Counted from the first letter of the stretch, positions 28,601 through 37,960 are shown. The stretch is 64,000 nt of DNA from Lachnospiraceae bacterium (GCA_910576385.1 CAJTIR010000002.1:183181-247180), one strand, 5' to 3'. Numbers and translations: made by a program. Notes: generated by a model not told the origin, from the letters alone.

Positions 28601-29398
28601 TTAAGCTATTCGGATCCAAATCACGATTGCAAAGTAAACAAACACAATGATATAAGCTGTTCCATCAAGCCGCCTATATTTCAAAGGCTTCATCTTCGTT
28701 CTGCCCTCGCCGCCATGATAACAGCGCGCCTCCATCGCCATAGCAAGGTCATTGGCCCGACGAAATGCAGAGATAAACAACGGCACCAATAAAGGTACCA
28801 TAGATTTTGCCTTTTTTAATAAATTTCCGCTCTCAAAATCAGCGCCTCTGGCCAACTGTGCTTTCATAATCTTATCTGTTTCCTCGATCAATATTGGGAT
28901 AAAACGCAGAGCAATTGACATCATCATCGCAATCTCATGTACTGGGACATGAATTTTGTTCAAGGGTTTCATCGATTTCTCAAGTCCGTCTGTCAACTGA
29001 TTTGGCGTCGTGGTCAAAGTCAATATCGAACTTCCCAAAATCAGATATATCAAACGAATAACCATAAAACCTGCATTTTGCAATCCTTCATAAGTTATCT
29101 TAAGTTTCCAAAATGTGAAGATTGCTTCTCCCGGCGTCAAAAACAAGTTAAAAACTGCCGTAATCAACAAGATCACGACGATAGCCTTTAACCCCTTAAC
29201 CATATAACCAAAAGGAACTTTAGATAGCCATATCACCAAACATAAGGCCGCTGTGACAACCGCAAATCCTGGCGCTCCCCGAAATACAAACAGAGAAACC
29301 ATATAGAGCAACGTCGCCATCAGTTTCGTCCTCGGATCCAACTTATGAAGCACAGATTCGGCCGGATAATACTGCCCGATTGTAATATCTCTCAACAT
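28601..29398 (-). CDS. ecfT: Energy-coupling factor transporter transmembrane protein EcfT
   Basis: 265-residue membrane subunit with about five helices. It has the two coupling motifs QLARGADFES and AMEARCYHGGEGR that dock on the ATPases, and begins DITIGQYYPAESVLHKLDPR as in the family. Its ATG lies inside the end of ecfA2 (7-nt overlap). It links vitamin- or metal-binding S-components, encoded elsewhere, to the ATPase pair. Confidence 0.96.
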   Translation of the reverse strand: MLRDITIGQYYPAESVLHKLDPRTKLMATLLYMVSLFVFRGAPGFAVVTAALCLVIWLSKVPFGYMVKGLKAIVVILLITAVFNLFLTPGEAIFTFWKLKITYEGLQNAGFMVIRLIYLILGSSILTLTTTPNQLTDGLEKSMKPLNKIHVPVHEIAMMMSIALRFIPILIEETDKIMKAQLARGADFESGNLLKKAKSMVPLLVPLFISAFRRANDLAMAMEARCYHGGEGRTKMKPLKYRRLDGTAYIIVFVYFAIVIWIRIA

Positions 29399-30258
29399 AT
29401 CGGTTTTCCTTTCTCTGCAAACGCCTGCAAAATAGAATGTTTTGCCTCCTCTAACGTGGTGGCAGTACCTTGTACCTGCATTCCATGTTTGCGAAGATCA
29501 TGCATCAGATATGTGACCTGAGGAGCTGCCAGCCCGACAGACTCTAATTTCTGATAATGTGAAAACACTTCCTTAGGCGTTCCATCAAACAGAACACTGC
29601 CCTGATTCATTACAATCAAACGCTCTACATACTTGGCTACATCCTCCATGCTGTGCGACACTAAAATCACCGTCAACTGACGTTCCTGATGCAATTTTGC
29701 CACCTGATCTAAGATTTCGTCACGTCCTTTGGGATCTAATCCAGCAGTTGGTTCATCTAAAATTAACACTTCTGGTTCCATTGCCAGCACTCCGGCAATT
29801 GCCACCCGCCTTTTCTGGCCACCGCTAAGTTCAAAAGGAGAACGATACCAATAATCCTCAGGAAGCCCCACACTGCGCAGCGCCGTAAATGCCTTTAGTT
29901 CCGCATCTTTTTTACAAAAGCCCTGATTCTTAGGGCCAAAACAAACATCTGCAAAAATAGTGGTTTCAAATAGCTGATGTTCTGGGTATTGAAACACCAA
30001 CCCCACCTTGCCACGCAGCTTATGGCGGCTAAAATCCTGATCATAAATATCCTGTCCCTGATAGTAAATACCGCCAGAAGTAGCTCTCATCAATCCATTT
30101 AAATGCTGAATCAAAGTTGATTTTCCAGAACCAGTATGGCCGATCACACCGATAAATTCTCCATCTTCAATTTTTAAACTGATATCTTTTAACGCCTGAA
30201 TCTGATATGCAGTTTTCTCACTGTAAACATAATTGACTTTATCTAATATAATCGACAT
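29392..30258 (-). CDS. ecfA2: Energy-coupling factor ATPase EcfA2
   Basis: 288-residue ABC ATPase. Walker A GHTGSGKST (40-48), Q-loop FQYPEHQLFE, signature LSGGQKRR, Walker B VLILDEPTAGLDP, H-loop SHSMED. It forms a heterodimer with EcfA1. Overlaps ecfA1 by 16 nt and ecfT by 7 nt, so all three are co-translated. Confidence 0.96.
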   Translation of the reverse strand: MSIILDKVNYVYSEKTAYQIQALKDISLKIEDGEFIGVIGHTGSGKSTLIQHLNGLMRATSGGIYYQGQDIYDQDFSRHKLRGKVGLVFQYPEHQLFETTIFADVCFGPKNQGFCKKDAELKAFTALRSVGLPEDYWYRSPFELSGGQKRRVAIAGVLAMEPEVLILDEPTAGLDPKGRDEILDQVAKLHQERQLTVILVSHSMEDVAKYVERLIVMNQGSVLFDGTPKEVFSHYQKLESVGLAAPQVTYLMHDLRKHGMQVQGTATTLEEAKHSILQAFAEKGKPIC

Positions 30259-31094
30259 ATTGCCTCCACCAACTCCTGCCTGGTCAGTATTCCCTCTGGA
30301 ATTTGCAAGCCTTCCTTGCGCAGTTCATAGGCCAATAATGTAATCTGCGGCACATCTAAACGGTAATCTTTGAGCGTGTCAACCTGAGAAAATATTCCTC
30401 TGGGCGTCCCCTGCATCACCACTTTTCCATTATCCATCACATAAACTCGATCGGCACATATAACCTCTTCCATATAGTGCGTAATAAGAATTATAGTGAC
30501 GCCTTTCTCTTTATTGAGACGTTCCACAGCCTCCAATACTTCCCTGCGCCCATTCGGATCAAGCATTGCGGTAGGTTCGTCAAGGATAATGCATTTGGGT
30601 TCCATCGCCATGACGCCAGCAATCGCAACTCTCTGTTTCTGCCCGCCGCTGAGCTTGTTAGGCGAATGTTCCCGATATTGAATCATACCCACAGATTTGA
30701 GACTCTTTTCGACCCGCTTCCAGATCTCATCCGTTGGCACGCCGATATTTTCTGGGCCAAAGGCCACATCCTCCTCGACCACGCTGGCAATAATCTGATT
30801 ATCGGGATTTTGAAATACCATACCTGCATTCTGCCGAATCGCCCAGAGATTGTCTGCATCCTCTGCATCTTTGCCATCCACCCATAACGTTCCGCCGCCA
30901 GGGCGCAGCAGCACATTCAGATGCTTGGCAAGAGTAGATTTTCCAGAACCATTATGTCCGAGAATCGCCACAAATTCCCCCTGTTTGACATCTAAATCCA
31001 CCTCATCCAAAGCTGTGAGTATGCTCTCCACATTTCCTTCCTCATCGCGTCGGATATATTCATGTATCAGTTTTCTAGCCTCAATAAATTTCAT
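30243..31094 (-). CDS. ecfA1: Energy-coupling factor ATPase EcfA1
   Basis: 283-residue ABC ATPase with Walker A GHNGSGKST (46-54), Q-loop FQNPDNQIIA, signature LSGGQKQR, Walker B CIILDEPTAMLDP and H-loop THYMEE. First of the ecfA1-ecfA2-ecfT-truA cluster; its ATG overlaps the trmL stop by 4 nt. In many relatives rplQ precedes ecfA1; here trmL does. Confidence 0.96.
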   Translation of the reverse strand: MKFIEARKLIHEYIRRDEEGNVESILTALDEVDLDVKQGEFVAILGHNGSGKSTLAKHLNVLLRPGGGTLWVDGKDAEDADNLWAIRQNAGMVFQNPDNQIIASVVEEDVAFGPENIGVPTDEIWKRVEKSLKSVGMIQYREHSPNKLSGGQKQRVAIAGVMAMEPKCIILDEPTAMLDPNGRREVLEAVERLNKEKGVTIILITHYMEEVICADRVYVMDNGKVVMQGTPRGIFSQVDTLKDYRLDVPQITLLAYELRKEGLQIPEGILTRQELVEAICRLY

Positions 31095-31603
31095 GTCTCT
31101 ACCTCATCCCAATTTAGATGGTGCAGCTCTCCTTGCAGCTTCATTTCTTGAAAATCATTTTGCCGCAATGCCTCATATAGTATGATTGCCGCAGAATTAG
31201 ACAAATTCAAGGAACGTGTCTCTCCGATCATAGGAATCCGCACACAAGTATCTGGATGCTCTTTTAAAATTTCTTCTGGAATACCTGCGCTTTCCTTGCC
31301 AAACATAAGATAACAGTCTGGTTCATAAGAAACTTCAGTATAAACATGGCGTCCTTTGGTTGTCGCCATATATATCTTTGCCTGAGGATTCTTCACAAGA
31401 AAGTCTTCCCAATTGATATAACGCACAACCTCAAGCTCAGGCCAATAATCCATGCCAGCACGCCGAAGCGCCTTTTCGTTGAGCAAAAATCCCAGCGGCT
31501 CAATGAGATGGAGCCTTGTGCCGGTGGCAACGCAGGTTCGCCCAATATTTCCAGTATTTGCCGGAATCTCCGGCTCATAGAGCACAATATTTAATCTTGA
31601 CAT
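31091..31603 (-). CDS. trmL: tRNA (cytidine/uridine-34-2'-O)-methyltransferase
   Basis: 170-residue SPOUT methyltransferase that uses SAM to methylate the wobble ribose of leucine tRNAs. Motifs: LYEPEIPANTGNIGRTC, LIEPLGF, LMFGKESAGIPEEIL and IPMIGETRSLNLSNSAAIILYE, which form the trefoil knot. Ends in a 4-nt overlap with ecfA1, so tRNA modification and transport genes are one transcription unit with truA. Confidence 0.93.
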   Translation of the reverse strand: MSRLNIVLYEPEIPANTGNIGRTCVATGTRLHLIEPLGFLLNEKALRRAGMDYWPELEVVRYINWEDFLVKNPQAKIYMATTKGRHVYTEVSYEPDCYLMFGKESAGIPEEILKEHPDTCVRIPMIGETRSLNLSNSAAIILYEALRQNDFQEMKLQGELHHLNWDEVET

Positions 31604-31758
31604 AATTTACACCAAGCCTCAAGCGAAAATACTTGCATTTTCATTATAAGGCACAAACACAAAGAGCGAAAGATGCGTGTCTGCAATTTGTCCTTTCTTC
31701 TTTTTTCTTTCACCATTTTTCTCCATCTCCTATCTTAACGTCTATGTAAATTTAAAAG

Positions 31759-32928
31759 CTATTTGCTTTGACGGATTTTTGTGATAAATCCCTCCATTCG
31801 GTCTAATGCTTCCTTTAATTTTTCCAGAGAATACGCATAAGAAATTCGTAAGAATCCCTCCCCGCAATCTCCAAAAGCTGTGCCAGGTACTACCACTACT
31901 TTTTCTTCCTGCAGCATACGAGTGGCAAATTCATCCGAACTCATACCAAATTCTTTGATACATGGAAATGCATAAAAAGCGCCAAAAGGTTCAAAGCAGG
32001 ACAGCCCCATTTCCCTAAAACGATGAATCAGATAACGCCGTCTGCCATTGTATTCTTCACGCATTTGAGCCACATCTGCATCTCCATTACGTACTGCCTC
32101 CACTGCTGCATACTGGCTGGTGGTAGGTGCACACATAATGGCATATTGATGAATTTTCAGCATTTGTTCCAGAATGACTTTCGGCGCACAAGCATATCCC
32201 AGACGCCAGCCAGTCATTGCATACGCTTTGGAAAAACCATTGATCAACACCGTACGCTCACGCATCCCCGGCAAAGAAGCAATCGTCACATGATGATCCA
32301 GATACGTCAGTTCTCCATAAATTTCGTCACTGAGTACAAACAAATCATGTTCTATGATAACCTCGGCTATCGCCTCCAAATCCTTTCGTTCCATAATTGC
32401 GCCAGTAGGATTATTGGGAAAAGGCAGCACCAAAAGCTTTGTTTTTGAAGTAATTGCATTCCTCAATTCCTCCGCTGTAAGACGAAATTCATTTTCTTCT
32501 TGCAAATTGATGATCACTGGCGTTCCATTGGCTAATGCTGCACAGGGTACATATGACACATAACTAGGCTGTGGAATCAGCACTTCATCTCCTGGATCCA
32601 ACATTGCACGCATTGCTAAATCTATCGCTTCACTGCCGCCCACAGTAATCATCATTTCCGTATCATAATCATACGATACCTCAAATCTGCGTTCCAGATA
32701 TTTGGCAATCTCCATTTTTAATTCTTTTAAACCTGCGTTGGAAGTGTAAGCTGTCCTGCCTTTTTCCAGAGAATAAATACCTTCGTCACGAATATGCCAG
32801 GGAGTATCAAAATCTGGTTCTCCTACCCCCAATGAGATTACATCCTGCATCTCTGCGGCAATATCAAAAAACTTGCGGATTCCCGAAAATGGGATGTCAA
32901 CAATGCGTTCAGACAATGGGTTTCTCAT
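31759..32928 (-). CDS. Aminotransferase class I/II, PatA/AspC-like
   Basis: 389-residue PLP enzyme. ISLGVGEPDFDTPWHIRDEG, AYTSNAGLKELK, PFPNNPTGAI, SDEIYGELTY and the PLP lysine in INGFSKAYAMTGWRLGYAC are clear. Substrate not determined; relatives act on aromatic, aspartate or N-acetyl-diaminopimelate substrates. Its ATG overlaps the Lrp-type regulator stop by 4 nt, so the two are co-expressed and the regulator may sense the related amino acid. Confidence 0.9.
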   Translation of the reverse strand: MRNPLSERIVDIPFSGIRKFFDIAAEMQDVISLGVGEPDFDTPWHIRDEGIYSLEKGRTAYTSNAGLKELKMEIAKYLERRFEVSYDYDTEMMITVGGSEAIDLAMRAMLDPGDEVLIPQPSYVSYVPCAALANGTPVIINLQEENEFRLTAEELRNAITSKTKLLVLPFPNNPTGAIMERKDLEAIAEVIIEHDLFVLSDEIYGELTYLDHHVTIASLPGMRERTVLINGFSKAYAMTGWRLGYACAPKVILEQMLKIHQYAIMCAPTTSQYAAVEAVRNGDADVAQMREEYNGRRRYLIHRFREMGLSCFEPFGAFYAFPCIKEFGMSSDEFATRMLQEEKVVVVPGTAFGDCGEGFLRISYAYSLEKLKEALDRMEGFITKIRQSK

Positions 32929-33413
32929 AAGCTCACCAACATCCTTTCGTCATCCTGAGGTTTGGCAATCACTGTGCCATGATCTTTATATTTCTTAAGA
33001 ATAAAATTTGTCTTGGTGCTGAGTACAGATTCCAAGGTAGACAACTTGTCGGACACAAACTGTGCCACCTCGCGCAGTGTCTTGCCCTCCAATGTCACCA
33101 ACAAATCATATCCCCCAGAAATCAAATATACTGCATTGACCTCTGGATAATTATAGACGCGCTCTGCCACACTGTCAAAACCTCTGCCGCGCTGTGGCGT
33201 GACACGCACCTCAATCAAGGCATTGACCTTCTCAATACTGGTCTTTTCCCAATCCACCAAGGTATGATAGCCACAGATAATGTGCTCTTCCTCCATAGCC
33301 TCCAGCTCATTTGCCACTGTAGCCTCTTCCACTCCCAGCATAACTGCCAGATCCTTCAAATCCACGCGGCTGTTTTTCTCTATAAAAGTTAAAATTTTTT
33401 CTCTCATCTCCAT
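32925..33413 (-). CDS. Lrp/AsnC-family regulator
   Basis: About 162 residues: an N-terminal winged helix (ILTFIEKNSRVDLKDLAVML...EEATVANELEAME) and a C-terminal RAM ligand-binding fold (VNAVYLISGGYDLLVTLEG). The ATG at 33413 is 9 nt after GGGAGG; TTG 33416 and ATG 33407 are alternatives. It is coupled to the downstream aminotransferase and likely controls it in response to an amino acid. Confidence 0.88.
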   Translation of the reverse strand: MEMREKILTFIEKNSRVDLKDLAVMLGVEEATVANELEAMEEEHIICGYHTLVDWEKTSIEKVNALIEVRVTPQRGRGFDSVAERVYNYPEVNAVYLISGGYDLLVTLEGKTLREVAQFVSDKLSTLESVLSTKTNFILKKYKDHGTVIAKPQDDERMLVSL

Positions 33414-33433
33414 CAATCCTATCCTCCCTTTTG

Positions 33434-34417
33434 TTAAATCACCTTATAGAGCTGATCTGCTTTTGGAGGCTCCAAAAAACGTCTCTCCTCCTCGTTGAGC
33501 AATACCCGGTCATTACCGGCAACTGCCTTACCGATTATAGACGCTTTAATCCCCGCCTTTTGCAGTTCCCGCAGCAATGTATTTCCATCGGATGAGGCCA
33601 TCAGCATACATCCACTGGAAATTAGCTCATAAGGATTGATTTGAAAAAATTCACATATTTCAATTGTTTCCTGTCTCACAGGTATCTTCTTTAAATCAAT
33701 CTCTAGTCCAACGCCAGAGCTCTCTGCCAGTTCCCAAAGGGCGCCAAAAATTCCACCTTCTGTCACATCATGCATCGCACTAACGCTGGACTTCACGGCC
33801 ACTGCAGCCTCCGGCAATACAGAGAGATATTGGTCAAAGGTCTGTGCCGTCTGAATCAATCGCAATGGATAACGCTTAAGGAGTTCCTGTTGCTTTTCCT
33901 TAGCAATGATAGAGGTACCTTCCAGCCCCACCCACTTACTTGCCAGAATATCATCTCCTGGTTTTGCCCCTGCGGTTGTCACCAATCTGCCCTTTTTCAC
34001 TTTTCCAATGCCACAGACATTGACCACCGACTGGTTTACTGCTTTTGTAACCTCTGTGTGACCTCCCATGATCTGCACGTTTGCTTGGGCACAGGCAGTC
34101 TCCATCTGTGTCATCATCTCTTTTAAATCTGATTCTTTTGCATCTTCTGGAAGTAAAATCGTCAACAATACTCCCACAGGCTCTGCTCCTGCAGAAGCCA
34201 AATCATTCATTGTGATATGAATCGCAAGTTTTCCAATGTCTCTTGCTGTTCCAGTAATCGGATCTGTAGAAACCACAAACATTTCATCCTCACAAAGCTC
34301 TACGGCTGCACAGTCCTCACCAATCCCAGCCCCCAGAAATACTTCTTCCCTCTTTGTATGGATCTGTCGAAATACAGATCGTTTCAGTACACATTCTGGC
34401 AGTTTTCCTATTTTCAT
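33434..34417 (-). CDS. AIR-synthase-related (PurM/HypE-like) protein
   Basis: 327-residue ATP-grasp-like fold of the PurM/HypE/SelD superfamily. N-terminal FLGAGIGEDCAAVE and VSTDPITG bind the nucleotide; MGGHTEVT and MHDVTEGGIFGALWELAE mark the C-terminal domain. It is neither a true PurM nor a canonical HypE (no terminal Cys tail), and no hydrogenase genes are near. Biochemical role is unknown. It lies 20 nt upstream of the Lrp regulator and is probably co-transcribed with it. Confidence 0.85.
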   Translation of the reverse strand: MKIGKLPECVLKRSVFRQIHTKREEVFLGAGIGEDCAAVELCEDEMFVVSTDPITGTARDIGKLAIHITMNDLASAGAEPVGVLLTILLPEDAKESDLKEMMTQMETACAQANVQIMGGHTEVTKAVNQSVVNVCGIGKVKKGRLVTTAGAKPGDDILASKWVGLEGTSIIAKEKQQELLKRYPLRLIQTAQTFDQYLSVLPEAAVAVKSSVSAMHDVTEGGIFGALWELAESSGVGLEIDLKKIPVRQETIEICEFFQINPYELISSGCMLMASSDGNTLLRELQKAGIKASIIGKAVAGNDRVLLNEEERRFLEPPKADQLYKVI

Positions 34418-34475
34418 TTGTTATAATCTCCTGTTATTATAGATGAGATACTATTCAGAACCCTTGATCTAAATT

Positions 34476-34503
34476 AAGGCTGTTTCGCTATGGAAACAGC
34501 CTT
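34476..34503 (-). terminator. Hairpin after the VanW gene
   Basis: AAGGCTGTTTC/GAAACAGCCTT, an 11-bp stem with a 6-nt loop, 21 nt after the VanW stop. The minus-strand tail (AATTTAG) is only weakly U-rich; on the plus strand it is followed by a T-run after 6 nt. Confidence 0.6.
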
Positions 34504-34523
34504 GCTAACGTTTTTCCCTAGAA

Positions 34524-36353
34524 CTACTCGCCGCTCTCTGGATTCTCGCCGCCATTATTATCCGTTGGCGTCTCTCCTCCTGGATTCTCTCCTCCTGGGG
34601 TTTCTCCTCCTGGATTCTCACCACCTGGGTTCTCTCCTCCTGGATTTTCATCACCTGGGTTCTCTCCTCCTGGATTTTCATCACCTGGCGTCTCTCCTCC
34701 TGGATTCTCGCCTCCTGGGTTCTCTCCTCCTGGATCTGGATTATTCGGATCTGTCGGATTCGGATTGTTCGGATCTACTGGATTATTCGGGTCAGCCGGA
34801 TTCGGATTGTTCGGATCTACTGGATTATTCGGGTCAGCCGGATTCGGATTATTTGGATCTACTGGATTATTTGGATCTACCGACGGCTGCTGCGCTGCAA
34901 GTGCCGCGTCATTCCACTGGGCAATTGCCTCATTGATCGCTCCTGAACTCTGGCTTCCTATAGCTGCATTGATTGCATTGACTGCATCTGGGCTTGCCGA
35001 GGCTGTTCCCACCATAATTACAGTCGGTGAAGCCTTATAACTACTCTTATTAAATACTTCACGACTTTCCTCCACGCCATCCACTGTGACAATCTTCCAT
35101 AGCTGCGCAGTATATCCGGTATGCGAGGACTGCGTCTGACTAATATATCCGATTGGCTGTCCTGGAGCTGCACGATACTCTGTACCTGGATTAGTGGTAG
35201 ATAAGGTCTCACTTTCAAAGCTAATTTCTCTGTTTTCTGGCCGGGTCTCCTGACCAAAAATGTTAAAATAAAGTACTTTTCCAGATGTATATCCCTCAAT
35301 ATAAATCGGCGCTTTTGTGTTATTTGTAAATTTCAAATCCTTGTAAGTTCCTGCGATTGCCGCATCTGCTGAAGGATCAACATAATTTACAATCATAGAG
35401 TGATTAAAACGCTCTGTCACCTCAAGCTCTGCACGGATTACCGCATTATATAAGGTTGTAGACACCTGACAGATTCCACCGCCATAAGTCTCCACTGTAG
35501 TACCATTTTCATAAGAACCTGCCAGCTCATAGCCATTTTCTGCATCAAAGGGACTAACTGTCTCATAGACAGAAAAACTGTCTCCCGGATAAATAACAGA
35601 ACCATTGATCTTAGCGGCTCCATTTTGTACATTTTGGGAACGGTTTGCTCCAGAACTGCCGTAGGAGGTATTAAATGACCCCAGCAAATCTTTTACTTTG
35701 CCAAGTTCCTCCTCAGAACCTTTCGGTTCCACCACATCCGCTGCAATCTCAATGGTTGCCGCTTCCCCTTTCCACTCCTTGGAAAAATATTTTTCTAAAA
35801 TTTCTACTGATTTCTCAATATTAACTGTTACACCTTGGCTGCCTGGAACAACAGTAAATGAACTATTTTCCCTGGTAAGGCCGCCGTCCTTGGCTTCTGT
35901 ATTCAATTGCCCTGCCTTACTTTGAAGCACCTGGCTGATCTTCTGACCATCGACTTTATAGGCAAGCTCATAGATCTTATCCTGATTCTCCAGATCTTTC
36001 ATCGCCTTATAACGAGTAATCAAATTGCCACTCTTTCCAAGTCCTGCTGCTTCCTCTGCAATCTCAGGATTGCCCCAGGAAATGCCAAGCTGGGAAACCG
36101 GAACCTGTACCGTATTTTTGCCAGCCTGAAGCGTAACATTTTTGCTCTCCATCCCGCTCATATATTGTTCTACTGCACGCTTCGCTTCTTCCTGAGTCAT
36201 TCCCCCCACAGAAACTTCGCCAAAATATACACGCTGCGGAATAGTAGAGTTCTCGTCCGTCTCTGCATTTACTGGAATCGTCACAAATGCTGCCAGTGCC
36301 AATACGAAAAAGCCACCGACAATCGAGAGGTATTTTTTCCACTTCTTTTTCAT
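34524..36353 (-). CDS. VanW-family cell-wall protein with Pro/Asn/Gly repeat tail
   Basis: 609-residue exported protein. Signal or anchor helix at about 8-30, PG_binding_4-type domain (about 40-215), VanW domain (FNTSYGSSGANRSQNVQNGA; YGGGICQVSTTLYNAVIRA; FNHSMIVNYVDPSADAAIAG), a beta-rich G5-like stretch, then about 115 residues of repeats: NPVDPNNPNPADPN units followed by NPGGE(N/T/D)P units. The tail probably spans the wall. VanW proteins are tied to peptidoglycan but their reaction is not settled; the name does not by itself imply vancomycin resistance. Single-gene unit. Confidence 0.9.
   Translation of the reverse strand: MKKKWKKYLSIVGGFFVLALAAFVTIPVNAETDENSTIPQRVYFGEVSVGGMTQEEAKRAVEQYMSGMESKNVTLQAGKNTVQVPVSQLGISWGNPEIAEEAAGLGKSGNLITRYKAMKDLENQDKIYELAYKVDGQKISQVLQSKAGQLNTEAKDGGLTRENSSFTVVPGSQGVTVNIEKSVEILEKYFSKEWKGEAATIEIAADVVEPKGSEEELGKVKDLLGSFNTSYGSSGANRSQNVQNGAAKINGSVIYPGDSFSVYETVSPFDAENGYELAGSYENGTTVETYGGGICQVSTTLYNAVIRAELEVTERFNHSMIVNYVDPSADAAIAGTYKDLKFTNNTKAPIYIEGYTSGKVLYFNIFGQETRPENREISFESETLSTTNPGTEYRAAPGQPIGYISQTQSSHTGYTAQLWKIVTVDGVEESREVFNKSSYKASPTVIMVGTASASPDAVNAINAAIGSQSSGAINEAIAQWNDAALAAQQPSVDPNNPVDPNNPNPADPNNPVDPNNPNPADPNNPVDPNNPNPTDPNNPDPGGENPGGENPGGETPGDENPGGENPGDENPGGENPGGENPGGETPGGENPGGETPTDNNGGENPESGE
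34555..34885. repeat. Tandem DNA repeats coding the VanW tail
   Basis: About 15- to 18-bp units (TCTCCTCCTGGATTCTC and variants) fill 34565-34735. Roughly 42-bp units built on GGATTCGGATT(G/A)TTCGGATC fill 34735-34880. Such arrays change length by slippage while keeping frame. Confidence 0.8.
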
Positions 36354-36499
36354 AATCTATTCTCCTACTATTTTGCTTCGTTGACACTTTACCAGTCCTA
36401 TTCTATCACAAAAACGCAATTTTTCAAGATACACAAACTACGAATTTCATTGACATAAGACAACTCTTTCTGTATATTATGAACAGGTACCGACACTTT

Positions 36500-36607
36500 T
36501 CATACAAAAGCAGACAGAAATACAGACAATACCATAGATACCACTAAAATCAGGGCGATAACCGCCGCAAAGGTTTTCTTGGTTTTAGGGTTGTTAAAAT
36601 TCAACAT
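36500..36607 (-). CDS. 35-aa single-helix membrane peptide
   Basis: Reads MLNFNNPKTKKTFAAVIALI and continues as a hydrophobic helix (VVSMVLSVFL). A strong TGGAGGTGAAAGCT ribosome site precedes the ATG at 36607; longer upstream starts lack one. The first dozen residues are polar and basic, so the helix would insert with its N terminus inside. I recall similar short peptides in Lachnospiraceae but no function is known. It diverges from the 205-aa gene by only 43 bp. Confidence 0.7.
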   Translation of the reverse strand: MLNFNNPKTKKTFAAVIALILVVSMVLSVFLSAFV

Positions 36608-36650
36608 AGCTTTCACCTCCATATATATTTTAGAAAGGAATAATAATGAT

Positions 36651-37268
36651 ATGACTCTTTTTCTTGTAATTGGATGGACCATTATTTTTATTGTGGTAGT
36701 TTCCTACAAACGCTTCAAAGCCAGCCGTATGAACCAGGCTGCGGAAAATGCTTTCTGGAATCGGGAAAATGCGGCAAACAGCACTCGCAAACAGGATATC
36801 TCCCATCTTAATTATGTGCAATTTTCAGACGTCACACTTCCCTTTGCACTCTTTAAAGATAATTTGTTGAAAGAATGCGAGCAGCAGGTTCTTGCCTTAA
36901 AAGAGAAAAAAATTTTAAATCTCACCGGCATTAGCAACACGGATCTAAAGCTAAATTATGGTCCTGCCAATTTGCCATTACTGACCCAATATGATCAAAA
37001 TTTCACGCTATTGGTGCGCACTTTAAACACTTGGGGACAGCGTCTTAACGAGCTTGGACACCCAGAAGAAGCCATCTGCGTGCTTGCTTTTGCAGTATCC
37101 ATCGGAAGCGATATCAAAGCAACCTGGCAGCTTCTGGCAAAACTCTATGCCGATTCTGGTGAGAACGAAAAATTGAAAGCTCTCAAACCTTCTGCCCAGG
37201 CGCTTAATTCTCTTTCGAAAACACCAATTCTCAATACACTGGACAGCTATCTGGCCACCTTACCATAA
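36651..37268 (+). CDS. Membrane-anchored 205-aa protein, unknown function
   Basis: Begins MTLFLVIGWTIIFIVVVSYK, one N-terminal membrane helix, followed by a soluble domain of about 180 residues. Its C-terminal half has paired helices resembling tetratricopeptide repeats (GHPEEAICVLAFAVSIGSD; LLAKLYADSGENEKLKALK). The ATG at 36651 has AGAAAGGAA upstream; the longer frame to 36579 runs through the neighbour's start region. It ends 22 nt inside the convergent exonuclease gene. Role unknown; perhaps a protein-protein adaptor at the membrane. Confidence 0.75.
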   Translation: MTLFLVIGWTIIFIVVVSYKRFKASRMNQAAENAFWNRENAANSTRKQDISHLNYVQFSDVTLPFALFKDNLLKECEQQVLALKEKKILNLTGISNTDLKLNYGPANLPLLTQYDQNFTLLVRTLNTWGQRLNELGHPEEAICVLAFAVSIGSDIKATWQLLAKLYADSGENEKLKALKPSAQALNSLSKTPILNTLDSYLATLP

Positions 37269-37960
37269 GATGCCAGAATCTTGTCAGTGATTCTGGATGC
37301 CTCATTACGTGTTAAGCTGTCCAGCTCCCGATCCAATTCTATTTTATGATACTCCAGCAATTCCTTCAAGTGCCTTTTTTGCACAGAAGTGGCTGGACCT
37401 TGTTTTTTTACTTTATATTGTAACACTTTGGGCTCAAAAGCCTGTGGCTCGACAGCGCCAAAACGAACTTTCAGATACTCCAGCAATTCCGCCGTCGCTT
37501 TGGCATCCTCCAGCGCCCGATGATTTCTTGCTCGTTTAATCTTTAGACTCTCACAAAGATAATCCAAAGTTTTCTTCTCCACCTCTGGAAGAAATTTCCG
37601 TGCCAGCTTCAAGGTATCTATCGCTTCTTTCTCCAATGGGATTCCATGATTAACTGTATACTGCTTTAAAAAACTGTAATCATAGATAATATTATGTCCC
37701 ACCAAAGGAAGATTTTCTGCAAACTCGAGAAATCCTTTCACTGCCTCTCCAGTATCAATACCCTGTTTTGCCATCTGATTGGTAATTCCTGTCAAACGAA
37801 TAATCTCTTCTCTAAGCTTCATCCTTGGATTTACCAAACACTGAAAGGTCTCCTTTATATTCCCTTGTTTCACTTTTGCAGCTCCAATTTCTAAAATACG
37901 GTCTGTGCGGGCGCGCAGTCCTGTCATTTCCAGATCGACTGCCACATATACATCTAACAT
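37247..37960 (-). CDS. DEDDh 3'-5' exonuclease, DNA polymerase III epsilon-like
   Basis: 237-residue enzyme starting MLDVYVAVDLEMTG. Catalytic residues are the DLE motif, HNIIYDYSFL (Asp) and HRALEDA (His...Asp). A C-terminal extension of about 60 residues (SVQKRHLKELLEYHKIELDR) is charged and helical. Start 37960 has GGAGGGGATAGA upstream and overlaps the end of the radical-SAM gene by 7 nt. Likely in DNA repair or RNA trimming. Confidence 0.9.
   Translation of the reverse strand: MLDVYVAVDLEMTGLRARTDRILEIGAAKVKQGNIKETFQCLVNPRMKLREEIIRLTGITNQMAKQGIDTGEAVKGFLEFAENLPLVGHNIIYDYSFLKQYTVNHGIPLEKEAIDTLKLARKFLPEVEKKTLDYLCESLKIKRARNHRALEDAKATAELLEYLKVRFGAVEPQAFEPKVLQYKVKKQGPATSVQKRHLKELLEYHKIELDRELDSLTRNEASRITDKILASYGKVAR

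Noticed and set aside
33434..34417. True hydrogenase maturation HypE
   Set aside because: The C-terminal Cys motif of HypE is absent and no hyp or hydrogenase genes are nearby.
34555..34885. CRISPR-like regular repeats
   Set aside because: They are short, contiguous, in-frame coding repeats without unique spacers; no CRISPR array or cas gene is seen in the window.
34490..34936. Leu/Ser-rich plus-strand frame
   Set aside because: Shadow of the repetitive VanW tail on the other strand.
34524..36353. Vancomycin resistance determinant
   Set aside because: VanW-domain proteins are common in Clostridia without van ligase genes; none of vanH/A/X is present.
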